A DNA stretch of 64,000 nt from Antedon bifida (GCA_963402885.1 OY727100.1:22725665-22789664), one strand, 5' to 3'; positions 1-12,345 are shown, numbered from the stretch's first letter. Translations and numbers: made by a program. Notes: a model not told the origin generated them from the letters alone.

Positions 1-102
1 AAATGATGTGCCCATATATAGACATGATGATGTCATATCACTATCATATTTTGGCACCTCAGCCTTTTTTGTCAAACTAGTTTGATAGTGTAGACAGAGC
101 TT
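1..102. mobile_element. MITE family A, copy A1 (cut by window start)
   Basis: Right part of the commonest short element in this window. Complete copies are about 150-165 bp with termini AAGCTCTGTCTACACTATCA / TGATAGTGTAGACAGAGCTT. The whole element is nearly palindromic, with internal GTGCCCATATATGG, ATGATGTCATATCAC and CATATTTGGGCACATCAC words. There is no ORF, so it is non-autonomous. Confidence 0.8.
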
Positions 103-798
103 TAGTTTATAGTGCGATTATTAAAGATGTATTGTCCCCCAAAAACATGAAAATGAAGATTAATAAAATCAGATAATATAGGCCATATTGTAGTTAATCA
201 CTTCCCCCGCAGTCCTAGTCGTACAGTTTAACGTGTTTTTGTGTTGGTCTATATGGTGTAACTCACAAACGTTTTATTCCACGAAAGTATTATAACATAT
301 TTACATCAAAACGGACGGTTTTTCTTTGACGTGCGTTAGCAAAAGCTCAACCGAAGTAATTTCCATGAGCACATTTTACGTACCGTCGTGGATACGGTAA
401 TTTTTTTAAGCGTGCATTTACGTGTCGAGCGACGCGAGTAGGCCTACCGTAATGTTCACGCACAATATGACTACAATACAATATCTTTCATAACGTTTAA
501 TTGTGAAAAAACACGTATGGAAATACAACAATCATTTGATTTCTACTTTGTTAATATTTTACACAAAACTCCAATAAAAAGTTTAATTAGGTACAGAAAT
601 TGTTCATTTTGAGGCATAAAATAAAAGGTGAATTAAATGTAAACACGAGGTTATATTTGTAGGAAGATGATGCATACTTCATACATCATCTTCTTTGTGT
701 GTTATACAATAGAATCTACTAGTTATGTGTTTGATAAAAAACACCGGCCTACATCAAATAAGAAATTGTGCTGCTGTACTTTTTAGGTAAACTAAAAT

Positions 799-890
799 GA
801 TCACCTATGTATGGCGCGCCAAGCTCTCATTTACAATGATTATCACCACCGAGGATCACCCATGTATGTCGCGCCAAGATCTCATTTATG
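799..890 (+). repeat. 54-bp tandem duplication
   Basis: GATCACCTATGTATGGCGCG at 799 recurs as GATCACCCATGTATGTCGCG at 853, each followed by CCAAG(C/A)TCTCATTTA. Confidence 0.7.
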
Positions 891-907
891 CCTACTACGC
901 TAGCTAA

Positions 908-970
908 CCGTCGCTTGCCATTGGTGGATTCACTTGCGTTGTGCCTACGTCGTTGCGTTGCGTCGCGTCC
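908..970. mobile_element. MITE family B fragment (right arm)
   Basis: CCGTCGCTTGCCATTGGTGG ... GTTGCGTTGCGTCGCG matches the right arm of family B. Confidence 0.5.
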
Positions 971-1648
971 ACATGGCCACCAAAAGATTACGTTATTTCG
1001 TGATGATCCACACTGCATTATAAATAAATACGACCGTAACAAATAAAAATGTATCATTTGCAGTTGCAGTAATGTTGTTATTTTAAATAATAATAGAATA
1101 ACTCCTACCTTTGGTGTATACGATTAGAAGTGTTTATTCTTGTTAAATTGATTTTCTTTCGCAATATGTGTAAGTCTATCATTCAAAGACACATCTACAA
1201 ATGGTCATCATTCTCAATGAGTTGTTAAGATAAAGTGATTTCCGTCACGGTTCAATAGTTTCGCGGTCTGTTTACAGTGAGCAGAAAGTCAATCATGCAA
1301 CAAGCAATGAAAAAATATCATATGAATAAGTTATTAAAAACCTTCTTTAATACCACTCCAGGGAGCGAGGATTAAAATATATCATTTAGGAATTTAATTA
1401 TATTTGTTGTTAGAAAACTGCGGTGATGTTTGGCAACGATTTTATCGTGTTTTCGATGTTGTAAATTTTTTTCATCGGAAACTTGTTTTCCACATTTGTG
1501 ACGTAACGTAAATACGAACGTTAATTCAATCGACACAAGCGACAGATTGATAATACAGTGTCCTTCTGATTTATTATACTGTATTTATTTCTGTATTTGA
1601 AGGTTAATAACATTGAAAATTGTGTAAGTAAAAATTTCAAATTAAATC

Positions 1649-1760
1649 AAAGTTCCCACTAGGACGCAACGATGCAATCGCGGCGACCTGTCGCTTGTGG
1701 TTGGTCTTCGCTTGCGACTTGCGTCCTTGTATTGAGTCCTAGTGGGAACGAAAGCTTAGG
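1649..1760. mobile_element. MITE family B, copy B1
   Basis: Short inverted-repeat element with ends GTTCCCACTAGGACGCAACG / GTCCTAGTGGGAAC. Family B copies are about 110-165 bp. The arms contain GACGCAACGCAAG and GAGTTGACCAATCACAAGCG and their complements. There is no ORF. Confidence 0.75.
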
Positions 1761-2030
1761 CCGGCTCCTGTTATGGTTGAATTCCAGCGCTTCGTTACGT
1801 GCTTGCATTGCGTCCTAGTGGGAACGAAAGCTTAGGCCTGCTTCTGTTATGGTTGAATTCCAGCGCTTCGTTACGTGCTTGCATTGCGTCCTAGTGGGAA
1901 CGAAAGCTTAGGCCGGCTCCTGTTATGGTTGATATCCAGCGCTTCGTTACGTGCTTGCATTGCGTCCTAGTGGGAACGAAGCTTTAGGCGGTCTGTTTCT
2001 GTCACATGGTTGAATTCCAGTACCTCGTTA
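1736..2030 (+). repeat. 76-bp tandem repeat growing from the end of MITE B1
   Basis: The element's right end CTAGTGGGAACGAAAGCTTA recurs at exact 76-bp intervals (AGTGGG at 1741, 1817, 1893, 1969). Each is followed by GGCC..CTCCTGTTATGGTTGA and TTCGTTACGTGCTTGCATTG. The fourth unit is partial and diverged. Confidence 0.92.
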
Positions 2031-2591
2031 TTAAACAGCAAATTTCGAACTTTTCTACTGTTTCACGTGTACGTAAACAAAACAAAGCATCATTAATGAC
2101 GTCAGAGGTGTTATGTGATACGCTTTACGTTTCAGATGATCAATAAACCGGAATATTATATTATACTAGTTAAATAAATATTATGATGATTATAATTAAT
2201 TATGAACGTATGGAACATGATGTATCGTTTTGTTTTAAATATTTTATGATAGTAGTAGTAGGGTTTTATTTTCTTTTTTTTATAACTGGAATTTATTTTC
2301 TTTGGGTTTGATATTCTGGGAATCGTTTACAAATAAACGTCATAAAAAGTGGGCGTCAATAACAAAAGTGTAATTGCTAACAAACTACCTGCGTGTTGCT
2401 GCTTTAGACGAACACATTCTATGAACGAAGAATGAAATGGAATTTGAGATCAGTTCGGTGTCGTCGTTAATAATTTGTAATCAGAATAAATGGAAACACC
2501 TGTAATACCCTCTAAATAACTATTGGTATGAGTTAATATTAGAATGGCACTACTGAAGAAGATTATGTAGTCTCGAAATACCATCGTATCA

Positions 2592-3000
2592 TCTCATGTC
2601 TTACCCCTCGATCGTTTCGTTTCCTACCCTTCGTATCATCTCCTCCTTTCCTTTCTTTCCCTTCGTATCATCTCATGTCTTACCCCTCGATCGTTTCGTT
2701 TCCTCCTACCCTTCTTATCATCTCCTCCTTTCCTTTCTTTCCCTTCGTATCATCTCATGTCTTACCCCTCGATCGTTTCGTTTCCTCCTACCCTTCGTAT
2801 CATCTCCTCCTTTCCTTTCTTACCCTTCGTCGTATCATCTCATGTCTTACCCCTCGATCGTTTCGTTTCCTACCCTTCGTATCATCTCCTCCTTTCCTTT
2901 CTTTCCCTTCGTATCATCTCATGTCTTACCCCTCGATCGTTTCGTTTCCTCCTACCCTTCGTATCATCTCCTCCTTTCCTTTCTTACCCTCATTTAATTT
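2592..3000 (+). repeat. Pyrimidine-strand minisatellite, five copies of 79-85 bp
   Basis: Units begin TCTCATGTCTTACCCCTCGA at about 2592, 2671, 2753, 2838 and 2917, followed by TTTCGTTTCC(TCC)TACCC and TCTCCTCCTTTCC. Nearly all plus-strand bases are T or C apart from a few ATG/GTA. It is open in several frames, but the Ser/Phe/Leu/Pro repeats are a by-product. Confidence 0.95.
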
Positions 3001-3412
3001 CTTACCTCTCGCCGTATCCCTTCGTTTCCTTCAATTACCACTTTTTTTTCATCAATATTCTTTATTATCTCGTATACTTTTTTATTCGGTTCCTGGCGCT
3101 TTCTCTCATTCATTTCTCTTGGTTTATTTATTAAGCTGAAGTGACTTTTCGACTTGATAGGCGCGGAGTGAGTGGCGTATCGTTAAAACGAAAGATCGCC
3201 ATTGATGTGGAACACCTGCTGGATGTATTATTGATTGATTTCATTATCTGATATGTTTATCATATTTAAACCATTTACAATTCATTATAGACAATTTAAC
3301 ATTCACTTATGTTTAATTATAAATAAAATAACAACGTTTATGATCCATGTGACAGGTTTGCAAAATTCCATACAGACTTATTCTTTCTCCTTTTCAACGT
3401 TTAGTTTTTAAG

Positions 3413-3553
3413 AGTGGTTCCCACCAGCGACGTAACGCAACACAAGGGAGTTGACCAATCACAAGAGATGAATTATTCAAACTGTCGTTTGTCATTGGTC
3501 AACTCGCTTGCGTTGCGTCTACGTCGTTGCGTCCTAATGGGAACCAAACTTTA
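3413..3553. mobile_element. MITE family B, copy B2
   Basis: GTGGTTCCCACCAGCGACGT ... GTTGCGTCCTAATGGGAACC, with both GAGTTGACCAATCACAAG and its complement arm. Confidence 0.85.
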
Positions 3554-3582
3554 GAAAGATGTGTAATAATTGTGTAATAATT

Positions 3583-4278
3583 GACTATGCTATTACGTAT
3601 CTTGTTGACTATGCTATTACGTATCTTGTTGACTATGCTATTACGTATCTTGTTGACTATGCTATTACGTATCTTGTTGACTATGCTATTACGTATCTTG
3701 TTGACTATGCTATTACGTATCTTGTTGACTATGCTATTACGTATCTTGTTGACTATGCTATTACGTATCTTGTTGACTATGCTATTACGTATCTTGTTGA
3801 CTATGCTATTACGTATCTTGTTGACTATGCTATTACGTATCTTGTTGACTATGCTATTACGTATCTTGTTGACTATGCTATTACGTATCTTGTTGACTAT
3901 GCTATTACGTATCTTGTTGACTATGCTATTACGTATCTTGTTGACTATGCTATTACGTATCTTGTTGACTATGCTATTACGTATCTTGTTGACTATGCTA
4001 TTACGTATCTTGTTGACTATGCTATTACGTATCTTGTTGACTATGCTATTACGTATCTTGTTGACTATGCTATTACGTATCTTGTTGACTATGCTATTAC
4101 GTATCTTGTTGACTATGCTATTACGTATCTTGTTGACTATGCTATTACGTATCTTGTTGACTATGCTATTACGTATCTTGTTGACTATGCTATTACGTAT
4201 CTTGTTGACTATGCTATTACGTATCTTGTTGACTATGCTATTACGTATCTTGTTGACTATGCTATTACGTATCTTGTT
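3583..4278 (+). repeat. 29 identical 24-bp tandem units
   Basis: The unit begins GACTATGCTATTACGTAT and ends CTTGTT. It repeats 29 times over exactly 696 bp with no difference between copies that I can see. Because 24 is divisible by 3, two plus-strand frames stay open (VDYAITYL and TMLLRILL repeats). That is a property of the repeat, not evidence for a protein. The array starts 30 bp after MITE B2. Confidence 0.98.
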
Positions 4279-4754
4279 GCCAATGTATTTGTTTCCAAAG
4301 CGTTATAGTAGGCCTATGTCAAGGACGATCGAACATAAAAAGTACAAAGGTATCCATAAGCCTTCTGATGGTACACCAGGTGGTTGATTTGCGCCGCAAA
4401 ATGTGACTTTTATTTCGTTTAGGTAAAAAGTCAAAGATCCACCTAAAAGTTACATTCTTCGGCTGCTCACGTCGAATATTTTCTCAGCTTTGCCGTTATG
4501 GCCATCAGTATCAGGGAAGATAATAATAATAATTTCACTCTTCCCTGGTCAGTATATGTAACCATAGTAACCATAGAAAGTAATATGCCTACTATGATGT
4601 AACACTATTGCACAAGCCCGTCATCAACATGCCGAATATTTCCAGTGAAGTGAAGAAAAAGAACTATTTAGTGTACATCCATTTCCTTGCTTTGTCTTTA
4701 TGGCCTTTTCTCATTGTCAGTATTGAACACGCCCATGGCTTTTAAAAAGACGAT

Positions 4755-4970
4755 TTTCATCGAATATTCCGCGTTTCAAGATTGTTTCACAATTACAATT
4801 TAAGAACTTCTCATTTAAACATTCATTTTGCTAGACTTACTAAAACTAAATATTTTATAACTATATCAGGTCCCAATTTGTGGAATCATATCCCGCCAAA
4901 TATTAAAACGTCAATATATATCATATCTACGACAAAAGTAGCCTGTATATCGTGTTTTCTGTAGCACCCT
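4755..4970 (+). mobile_element. Non-LTR retrotransposon (LINE) ORF2 C-terminal remnant
   Basis: The frame from about 4782 reads NLRTSHLNIHFARLTKTKYF and then SGPNLWNHIPPNIKTS. This is the typical end of LINE reverse-transcriptase proteins (arginine/threonine-rich stretch, then GP.LWN.LP..I). The reading is broken after that and no upstream RT motif remains, so this is a dead 5'-truncated copy. Confidence 0.6.
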
Positions 4971-5366
4971 CGATTGCATGTGTTTGACAATCAACCGGGG
5001 TTGTGTTCGCTTTGTTAATACATCGTCACATCCCCTAGACACAGGGCCTAGACAATCCATGATACACTATAGATTTATCTAAAACTCCAAGAAACACACC
5101 CGTTACTGTTGTTGATAAAGCTTATAGACAATTTAGTATTATGCTAGATTATAATGTGTTGGTGACTCAGCGATTCTTGTAGTCCTATATCGTGTGCCCC
5201 TACTTTTCCGAACGAATGCGAGTTGTTCCGTGTAGTGTAGTGCTCGTAACATAAATGATAGAAAACGCCAAAATAAGCACATGTCAACTTAATATTATTC
5301 CCTTAGTTCTAGGCCTACTTTCTACGAGCTCTGCATCCACTCTAATCGAATATTGTGTTGGACTTT

Positions 5367-5450
5367 TGATTGAAATTAAAACCCATAATGAATTTGATTG
5401 AAATTAAAACCCATAATGAATTTGATTGAAATTAAAACCCATAATGAGTC
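5367..5450 (+). repeat. 28-bp unit, three tandem copies
   Basis: TGATTGAAATTAAAACCCAT repeated at 5367, 5395 and 5423; the last copy is slightly changed. Confidence 0.9.
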
Positions 5451-5545
5451 TGATTGCTATCACAATAATTCCGCTATGATATAGTACTTATGTAATACTA
5501 ATATCAGGTATGAAAGCGCCACTAAGAAGAACAAGGCCTTCTTGG

Positions 5546-5639
5546 CTGCAGTCGTGTGCGAAAATTTGAGTTAGTGTTTACCGACCAACCGACCGACCGA
5601 CATTGAGCTGCAGAGTCGCGTTTGCACGCGACTAAAAAA
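5546..5639. mobile_element. Short element family C, copy C1
   Basis: CTGCAGTCGTGTGCG ... (CCGA)n ... GTCGCGTTTGCACGCGACTA. The second copy at 8,778 shares ends, order and the CCGA run. Confidence 0.6.
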
Positions 5640-6770
5640 GAAGAAAATATCTTCGTATTCTATGCTTCGAGGACACAAATATATATAGCAAATTCAAAGA
5701 CTGAGAAACGGCTAAATTATTAGAGGATACTTGACTGGGTGAGAAGGATATTTACACTACAAGATAGGATATATAGAGTTGGCTTAATCAATAATAAGGC
5801 TATTCACCCGTATATCTTGGAAGTATTAGTGTGTGGTTGCGTAATCTTCGCTGACAGTGTATTCTACAAACAATAATAAAATGTGTACATCTTATAATGG
5901 ATGTAAGAAAAATAGTCCCTAGACGATGGAAATAAACACAGGAAATGATAAAGATTAAATTTTTCATATTTAACCAAACTGATGTCTGAGTGAGTGTGAA
6001 AGATGGTGAGACATCCGGGACCTAAGCGGTAACATTAGTTAAAGTTATATTAAAAATAATAAATTACATAAGGTTCTGATGTTTGTTATTAAATTTTGTA
6101 CGATCATCCTCGCATGAGTGTTGCTCCCACATGAACTAAACATGACTGATGGTATTGAGCGCAGCGTCAATGTTTCCACGTGTCTAACTCGTTGGCCCAC
6201 GTGTGCAAATGTTCCAATGTGACTTGTGTCGTCATTTACTGATTCCTATACCGCTCCACCCGCCTTGATTCCCGGGCTGCGGAACAAGATTCTGTTTTTC
6301 AAAAAAAGGGATAGGGCCTAGTCGGCTTCTCACTGGATATGATTCATTCGCAATAAACATGTTAAAGACACAGTGCTCCGGTTAGTACAGGTCTTAAGGG
6401 AATAATCAGTTTAGCTTGTGTTCCCGACGCGATTACATACACCCCGACAAACTGCGTTTATAAGTCTGCTAATTAAATGAAATATGGACAAACGATTGAT
6501 AATCTTTGTATATTTAATACGCTCCTGCACGCACACCCCCAACACCACCACACCGGCATCGCACATTGCAATACTGTACTTTATTTTAATTGATAATCAG
6601 TTTTTTATATTACGCGGAGAAATTAAAACGAAGTTTATTTAATTACTTGGGATAAATTATTACGTATGAAAACACCGACGTATCGGTTTAATAGTGGTCA
6701 CCCCGTATTGTATTCCATTACATCCAACTTTTACTGGACATCACAGAGGACTCCAAACGACTCTATATCA

Positions 6771-7140
6771 AAGGGACATCTCATCAATACAGAGGACCGC
6801 TATTAAGGGGACGTCTCATCAAAACAGAGGGCCGCTATAAGGGGACGTCTCATCAAAACAGAGGACCGCTATTAAGGGGACGTCTCATGAATAAAGAGGA
6901 CCGCTATTAAGGGGGCGTCTCATCAAAACAGAGGGCCGCTATAAGGGGGCGTCTCATCAAAACAGAGGGCCGCTATTAAAGGGACGTCTCATGAATACAG
7001 AGGACCGCTATTAAGGGGACGTCTAATCAAAACAGAGGAGCGCTATTAGGGGGACGTCTCATCAAAACAGAGGACAGCTATGACGGGGACGTCTCATAAA
7101 AAAAGAGGACCGCTATTAAGAGACGTCTCATCAAAACAGA
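6771..7140 (+). repeat. 33-36-bp minisatellite, about 11 copies
   Basis: The unit core GGGACGTCTCATCAAAACAG is followed by AGGACCGCTATTAA. Copies vary by point changes (GGGGGCG, GAATACAG, AGGGCC). Confidence 0.95.
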
Positions 7141-8010
7141 TTACTAAGGGTACTATCCCCACTGCACGCAGAAAATTCGTGAACAACGTTTGCTAAAGGT
7201 GTAAGAAGAGGGTCTTTTTTCAAAAATTCAAGTAAAAAGTTTAAATGCAGAAGTTGTATAGAATCCTCAATTAACCACAGGCAACCAATATTGAATATAA
7301 AATAAAACTTACCAGTAGCGTAATATTTATCCACAAAGCGCATTTAGCCTGCAATAAGAAAAATACTTAAGTAGTGAACTTTATATTAGTCTCAACAATA
7401 TATGTAATATTAATGGCAAGTTGCATTCATATACAAGTATGTATAAAGTAGAACACAACTGCAATGACACACAATATTGGTTGAGTTTGTATCACACGCG
7501 GCCTGTATCGTTGCCGACTTTAGTCACGTGATATCCGATGATCATAATGCATTAGGGTATTGCGTATATATATATAGTATATAGGAAATAAGCTTTACCA
7601 ATCAAAATACGCAATCACACGTAGCGCGCGCTACGCAGAGCGCGTTAGACAGAAAACGAGAGAATTATGTAAGTGATGACCGGTCATGGAGATATACGCT
7701 TTTTTAAGCAAGTGATAAATCATACTAAAAAGTCAATTACCGAATGCAGCAGCATTGCATTATTTAATAATTATTATTATGAGTTTGATTAATAAAGGCA
7801 ATAACAAAATACTATCGTTTAATCTCAAGAATGACGTAACGATTGTTGTTGACGACGCTTGCTTGTGCTAACCATACACGGTAGTTATCTATCATCGAGC
7901 TAATAATACATTAATATAAGATTAGCTCAATTTAGAAATCATGCGACTGACGTGCGTAAATGTAATAGACATGAAATTGACAATGTTTTGATACATCATT
8001 CATGTTGTGT

Positions 8011-8095
8011 GAATGCGTTTCGTTTGAGATGCTGAACGCGTTTCCTTTGAGCTGCTGAACGCGTTTTCTTTGAGCTGCGGAACGCGTTTCGTTTG
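8011..8095 (+). repeat. 23-bp unit, nearly four copies
   Basis: GAACGCGTTTC(C/G)TTTGAG repeats at 8011, 8034, 8057 and 8080. Confidence 0.9.
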
Positions 8096-8777
8096 TGCAT
8101 ACTGCCCAGTGGCGTTGTTCAACCAACCCCGTGACCCCATCCATAAGTGGCTCAAAATCAAATAATAATTATGTTATAATTCCTGTACTACACTTTGACC
8201 TATATCCAACGCACACTTAATCCATCGGTTTAAAAATAGACATACAGGACACAGGTAAGGCAACATATTACCTTATCGTTATACACACGATATGCGGGGA
8301 CTATTTTAAACGACTGACTTATACGACGCGTTATATAAGGTAAAGTTTGCATCGGAGGAAACGGAACACGTTTTCTTGACCACCTGGAGTTGTGACCACC
8401 TGTGATTATTCACCAGCAAAGGGTCAACTTCTTCTCGTGAAGGCTGAGGATAATTTTTGAAAATTTGCATAAATTACTGTCCATACACACACTATAACTC
8501 GTTGCAAATTATAATGCAAATTTGCATACTCTCTAATTTGCATAGATGAAACTTAACACGCGCACGTTGCTGCATGTGTGCGCGCTGCGTCCGCGTCACA
8601 AATCTGTTAACGCGGCCCTCTTTTAACCACGCAAATTGTATTAATGATAAATTGTTTTATTCAATCTTCATCAATATTCACAGTATTGTGTGTTTTCTTA
8701 CTATTTTTGTCTTCCGGTCGTAATTATTGTTTTTAAAACGAAAAGTATCTGAGTTTTAAAACAATGCCATATACATG

Positions 8778-8868
8778 GCTGCAGTCGCGTGCTCAAGTTA
8801 GTGTTTACCGACCGACCGACCAACCGACCGACATAGTGAGGTGTAGAGTCGCGTTGCACGCGACTAAA
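8778..8868. mobile_element. Short element family C, copy C2
   Basis: CTGCAGTCGCGTGCTCAAGT ... CCGACCGACCAACCGACC ... GTCGCGTTGCACGCGACTA. Confidence 0.6.
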
Positions 8869-9228
8869 AACGAAACGCCATGCAGAGAGTGAATAATGGA
8901 ATTTACAAATCTTGTTAGTACGTTTTTACAAAGATCAAATTAACATTCCAAAAGAAGCTTTGATAAATAATAACATTTCTTCTCCAACATCATATTACAG
9001 TATTCTATCAACTAAACCCAAGTAGGCCTAAACTCTAGAGACTACAATAATATAATTAATGATACATAATGACAAAACAATTATCATGAATTTGTTTGTC
9101 CAATTCCGATTGAGTCACCATAATACTTGCCTCCTGTAAGTTGTTTACAATACAGTTTTAAAAGTTCTTTTGTAGAGAAATTACTCAGATTGTTCAAAAT
9201 ATCGGTGATATCGCGAGTACTGAGACTT

Positions 9229-9394
9229 AAGCTCTACGGTCTACACTATCAAATTTTATGTGACAAAAAAACGTGATGTACCTATAGAACATGATGATGT
9301 CATTTCCATTACCATATGTGTGCATATCACTTCCATATTTGGGCACATCACATTTTTTTGTCACATAAAGTTTGATGGTGATAGACAGAGCTTA
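9229..9394. mobile_element. MITE family A, copy A2
   Basis: Full length, 166 bp, with both terminal repeats present but mutated (CTCTACGGTCTACAC on the left). Confidence 0.85.
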
Positions 9395-9602
9395 GGTTAG
9401 CCAAAATAAAGACACGTACGGTACGGGGTTTGATTTGACATGCATTGCGACGAGCCTTTTGTACCGGTTACGAATGATGACGTCATCAGAAGTTTGTGAA
9501 TAAGAATCGATATATTTGATTGTATATGACGTTTTTTTTTTCTTGTACACATTTACACATTTGTTTTAGTTTGGTGACTTATTAGTACATTATCATCGCT
9601 TT

Positions 9603-9691
9603 AAGTTCTGTCCACACTATCAAACTAGTTTGACAAATTTGGGCACCACACTTATTATGTCAAATTAGTTTGATAGTGTAAACAGAGCTTT
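9603..9691. mobile_element. MITE family A, copy A3 (internally deleted)
   Basis: Only 89 bp: both terminal repeats plus GTTTGACAAATTTGGGCACC. The central part is lost. It lies about 210 bp from copy A2. Confidence 0.8.
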
Positions 9692-10952
9692 ATTCCTGGC
9701 CCTGCCCACCATCATTTCATCATCTAAGCAGCTTTATCATCATTCATTTTCCAACTATTGTTGGTATTGTTACGTATATGATATTGTTGTTAATTATTTG
9801 CCGCAGCTTTTAACATTTTAATAAACCCCTAGAGAGGAAACACGGTTTTCTTATCAATGTAACAAACACACAATCAGAGATCGGCCTAACTTGAACATTT
9901 TCCAAATTTTAACATTCTCCTACAATCACAAAACAACTGAAGGTATTTTTCTTCACTAGGCCTCATTTCATAATCTTGTTAATACATTCTAATTAGGCTT
10001 AATTATTATTAAGGTCAAATATACAGTAATTGTATTCTGGCGTTCCCTCAGTCAACGGAAAGGTATAAAGGAAGGTAATGCGTATATTTTTATATTTCAC
10101 TAACCGGTTTTACCTCCTTCAATAGGATTACAACAATTTAGTTTCTTTATCGTAATAATGCTAAATTCTAATCCGTATTCCGGTAGTCATCAGCTCAATT
10201 TGTATCCACCCATGATTAGACCCATTACACTCAAAGTTATTAAACTTTTCCTAAATAGTTTTGTTTATTAAGCAATTGGAAATGAGTGTAATAACGGGTT
10301 AAAACGAAGTACATGTTTACAATGCGGAGGCGTATTTTTAAATTTGTTAACGGGCGTGGTCATAATTCACATAGGCGATGTGCCTCGTCGTTTTTCACGT
10401 GGTTAACCGTGTTCTTTGTCTCATATACAAACCAGGCCTGTGATGATATTTCAAATGTATACCCGTCTTGTTATGGTATAATATAATAAAATAATAATTG
10501 GGCCTATTGGTAGTGTTAAATGTTCCTGTTTGGCCACAGAGAGAAGGCCAATGATACGGTCCGTTTGCGAGAGTAACGCTAAAGTTATTAGCTATACACT
10601 TGAACATGTTTATGACAGTAGGCCATTGTGATATGAAAATAGGGCAGTATTACTAGACTATATACAAAAGAAAAAAAAAAATTGTTCGCAACACTGTATG
10701 TACACTGCAAACTCCTTATCTATATTTTAACAACATTTTTTGTTCATTTATCGCAGTTAGCATGGTGGGAAGTATGTAATTCAGATATCCGCTCATTTGA
10801 CACGCTACGTGTTGTAATTTAGAATGGGGGTCAAGAGTTGAGTTTTAATCCTAAGTGGTACTCAGTAATTAGTGATTCTAATTTCTTCATACACATTTTG
10901 ATAATGGCCATCTATGGTTATAGTCTGACCAAGAATGCAATCTAGAGTTTGT

Positions 10953-11092
10953 AAGATGTCTTTCTTCACACATGCACAACGCAAGACTAATTTGACCAAT
11001 CACAAGCGCCGGTTCATCCAGATTGTCAAATATCACTTGTGTTGTGCGTGCGCGTACGTTGCGCGTCCTACTAGCGAGAATTACACATCTTC
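10953..11092. mobile_element. MITE family B, copy B3 (diverged)
   Basis: Keeps TTTGACCAATCACAAGCG and a GC-rich right arm (GTGCGCGTACGTTGCGCGTC). The outer ends are AAGATGT / ACATCTT. Confidence 0.6.
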
Positions 11093-12227
11093 AAAATGTG
11101 TACACAATAAATAAATAAAATTGAGATGCAGATGACAGAATATGCGAGAGAAAGCAAAATTGTGTCAATTGTAAATTAGCAAAGCAATACAACGATTTCG
11201 TACCATAATTATATTTTGATAGGCCTAGAACTCAAAACATCATTAAGCTGAATAAGTAACCCGGGTCCATGTGGGGTGTTGATTCAGTGGCTGTAAGGTC
11301 AAACAGTCAAACAGCTCGGCCTATAATATATTCTCTATATAATCGTTTTCACTTTCGTATGACTACACTAAATATGTTGAGCCATTTAAGTGACGATGTT
11401 ATGTTTATCTCCAATATCCGCTAAAACATTTTAAAGTTAAAATACATGGTAAAAACAAAACTGTAGGCCTTTATGAATAACATGAGGATTGTTAATGTTA
11501 TAAGCAACGGCGAAATACTGGTAACCTTTCCTTTAATTCTCACAATGCAGCAATTATATAAATTCAACTAGAGCTAGCCAATTTATTTTCCTTGTCTACA
11601 CATACATCCCTATCTCGTTATACGAGCACCCCAGTCGATTATTAAGTGCCCTTGACGGCCACTTCACGCTTCTTGTATGTAGTCTACCCCGGTTAACGAA
11701 GAAGTAGGGGTAAAGGTTATGTTCAGGGACGCTAATCCCTTGGAGAGACGTGGCTGGCTAAGCCGGATGGGAAAGTTTAGGCTAGCCTACTTAATGTGAA
11801 CCATAACGTAAATGTACCGGCTAATATAAATCGCTGTACCTCTTCAATATAAATCAAATCGTTGATATGCTAAGCTTAAGCTTTTTATATAATTTGAATT
11901 CATTTTCAAGGTTTACGGCTGGCAGAACATTTTGTTACGAGATAATATTTAATTTATATTAATATGACACGGATTAAAACACTTCCTGATTTGCCTGATG
12001 TATGTGATAGATCATAGAAACGGTTAATGACATATCTGTTTAACGTCACTGTATCTCTTTTAGGTCCCCCACCACACCCCCTCCCCACCAAAAAAACCCT
12101 AGAAATGAAAGAATTTATGCTACTTAAACCTAAATACAAAAAAATATTAGACCTAATGAAATTATAAAAAAAATACAAGTACAAGGATCCTACACAGTTG
12201 ACGCGCGTGTTAAACTGTTTCGATTTT

Positions 12228-12345
12228 TTTAAAAATATTACTGCTTTATACGCGCGCGTGCAAACGCTGATTGAAATAATACTGCTTTTATATGCGCGCG
12301 TTCAAACGCTGATTAAAATATTCCGTCTTTTGTACGTGCGCTTAT
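12228..12345 (+). repeat. Imperfect 45-bp tandem repeat, 2.5 copies
   Basis: ACTGCTTTATACGCGCGCGT then CAAACGCTGATT(G/A)AAATA, repeated with drift. Confidence 0.8.

Larger units (their letters stand above)
103..1648. other. Intergenic, no gene seen
   Basis: A+T-rich. Holds one copy of the TTGTCCC.CAAAAACATGAAAA dispersed repeat (122-178), a small 54-bp duplication and a family-B fragment. Confidence 0.6.
4970..6770. other. Intergenic, no gene seen
   Basis: Apart from the 28-bp repeat and element C1, unique-looking A+T-rich sequence with no ORF of protein character and no convincing splice-site pair. Confidence 0.6.
7141..9228. other. Intergenic, no gene seen
   Basis: Contains a 14-bp palindrome GTAGCGCGCGCTAC near 7,621, the 23-bp repeat and element C2. 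Short ORFs on the minus strand have no recognisable content. Confidence 0.55.

Noticed and set aside
2596..3139. Ser/Phe/Pro-rich ORFs of 125-154 codons
   Set aside because: Produced by the pyrimidine-rich minisatellite; similar ORFs occur in all three frames.
3583..4278. CRISPR-like array
   Set aside because: The repeats are directly contiguous with no spacers and the genome is clearly eukaryotic. The same holds for the other tandem arrays.
3559..4387. Two long ORFs (249 and 268 codons) of pure eight-residue repeats
   Set aside because: They arise because the 24-bp tandem unit is divisible by three and lacks stops in two frames. Both frames are equally open, which a real gene would not show.
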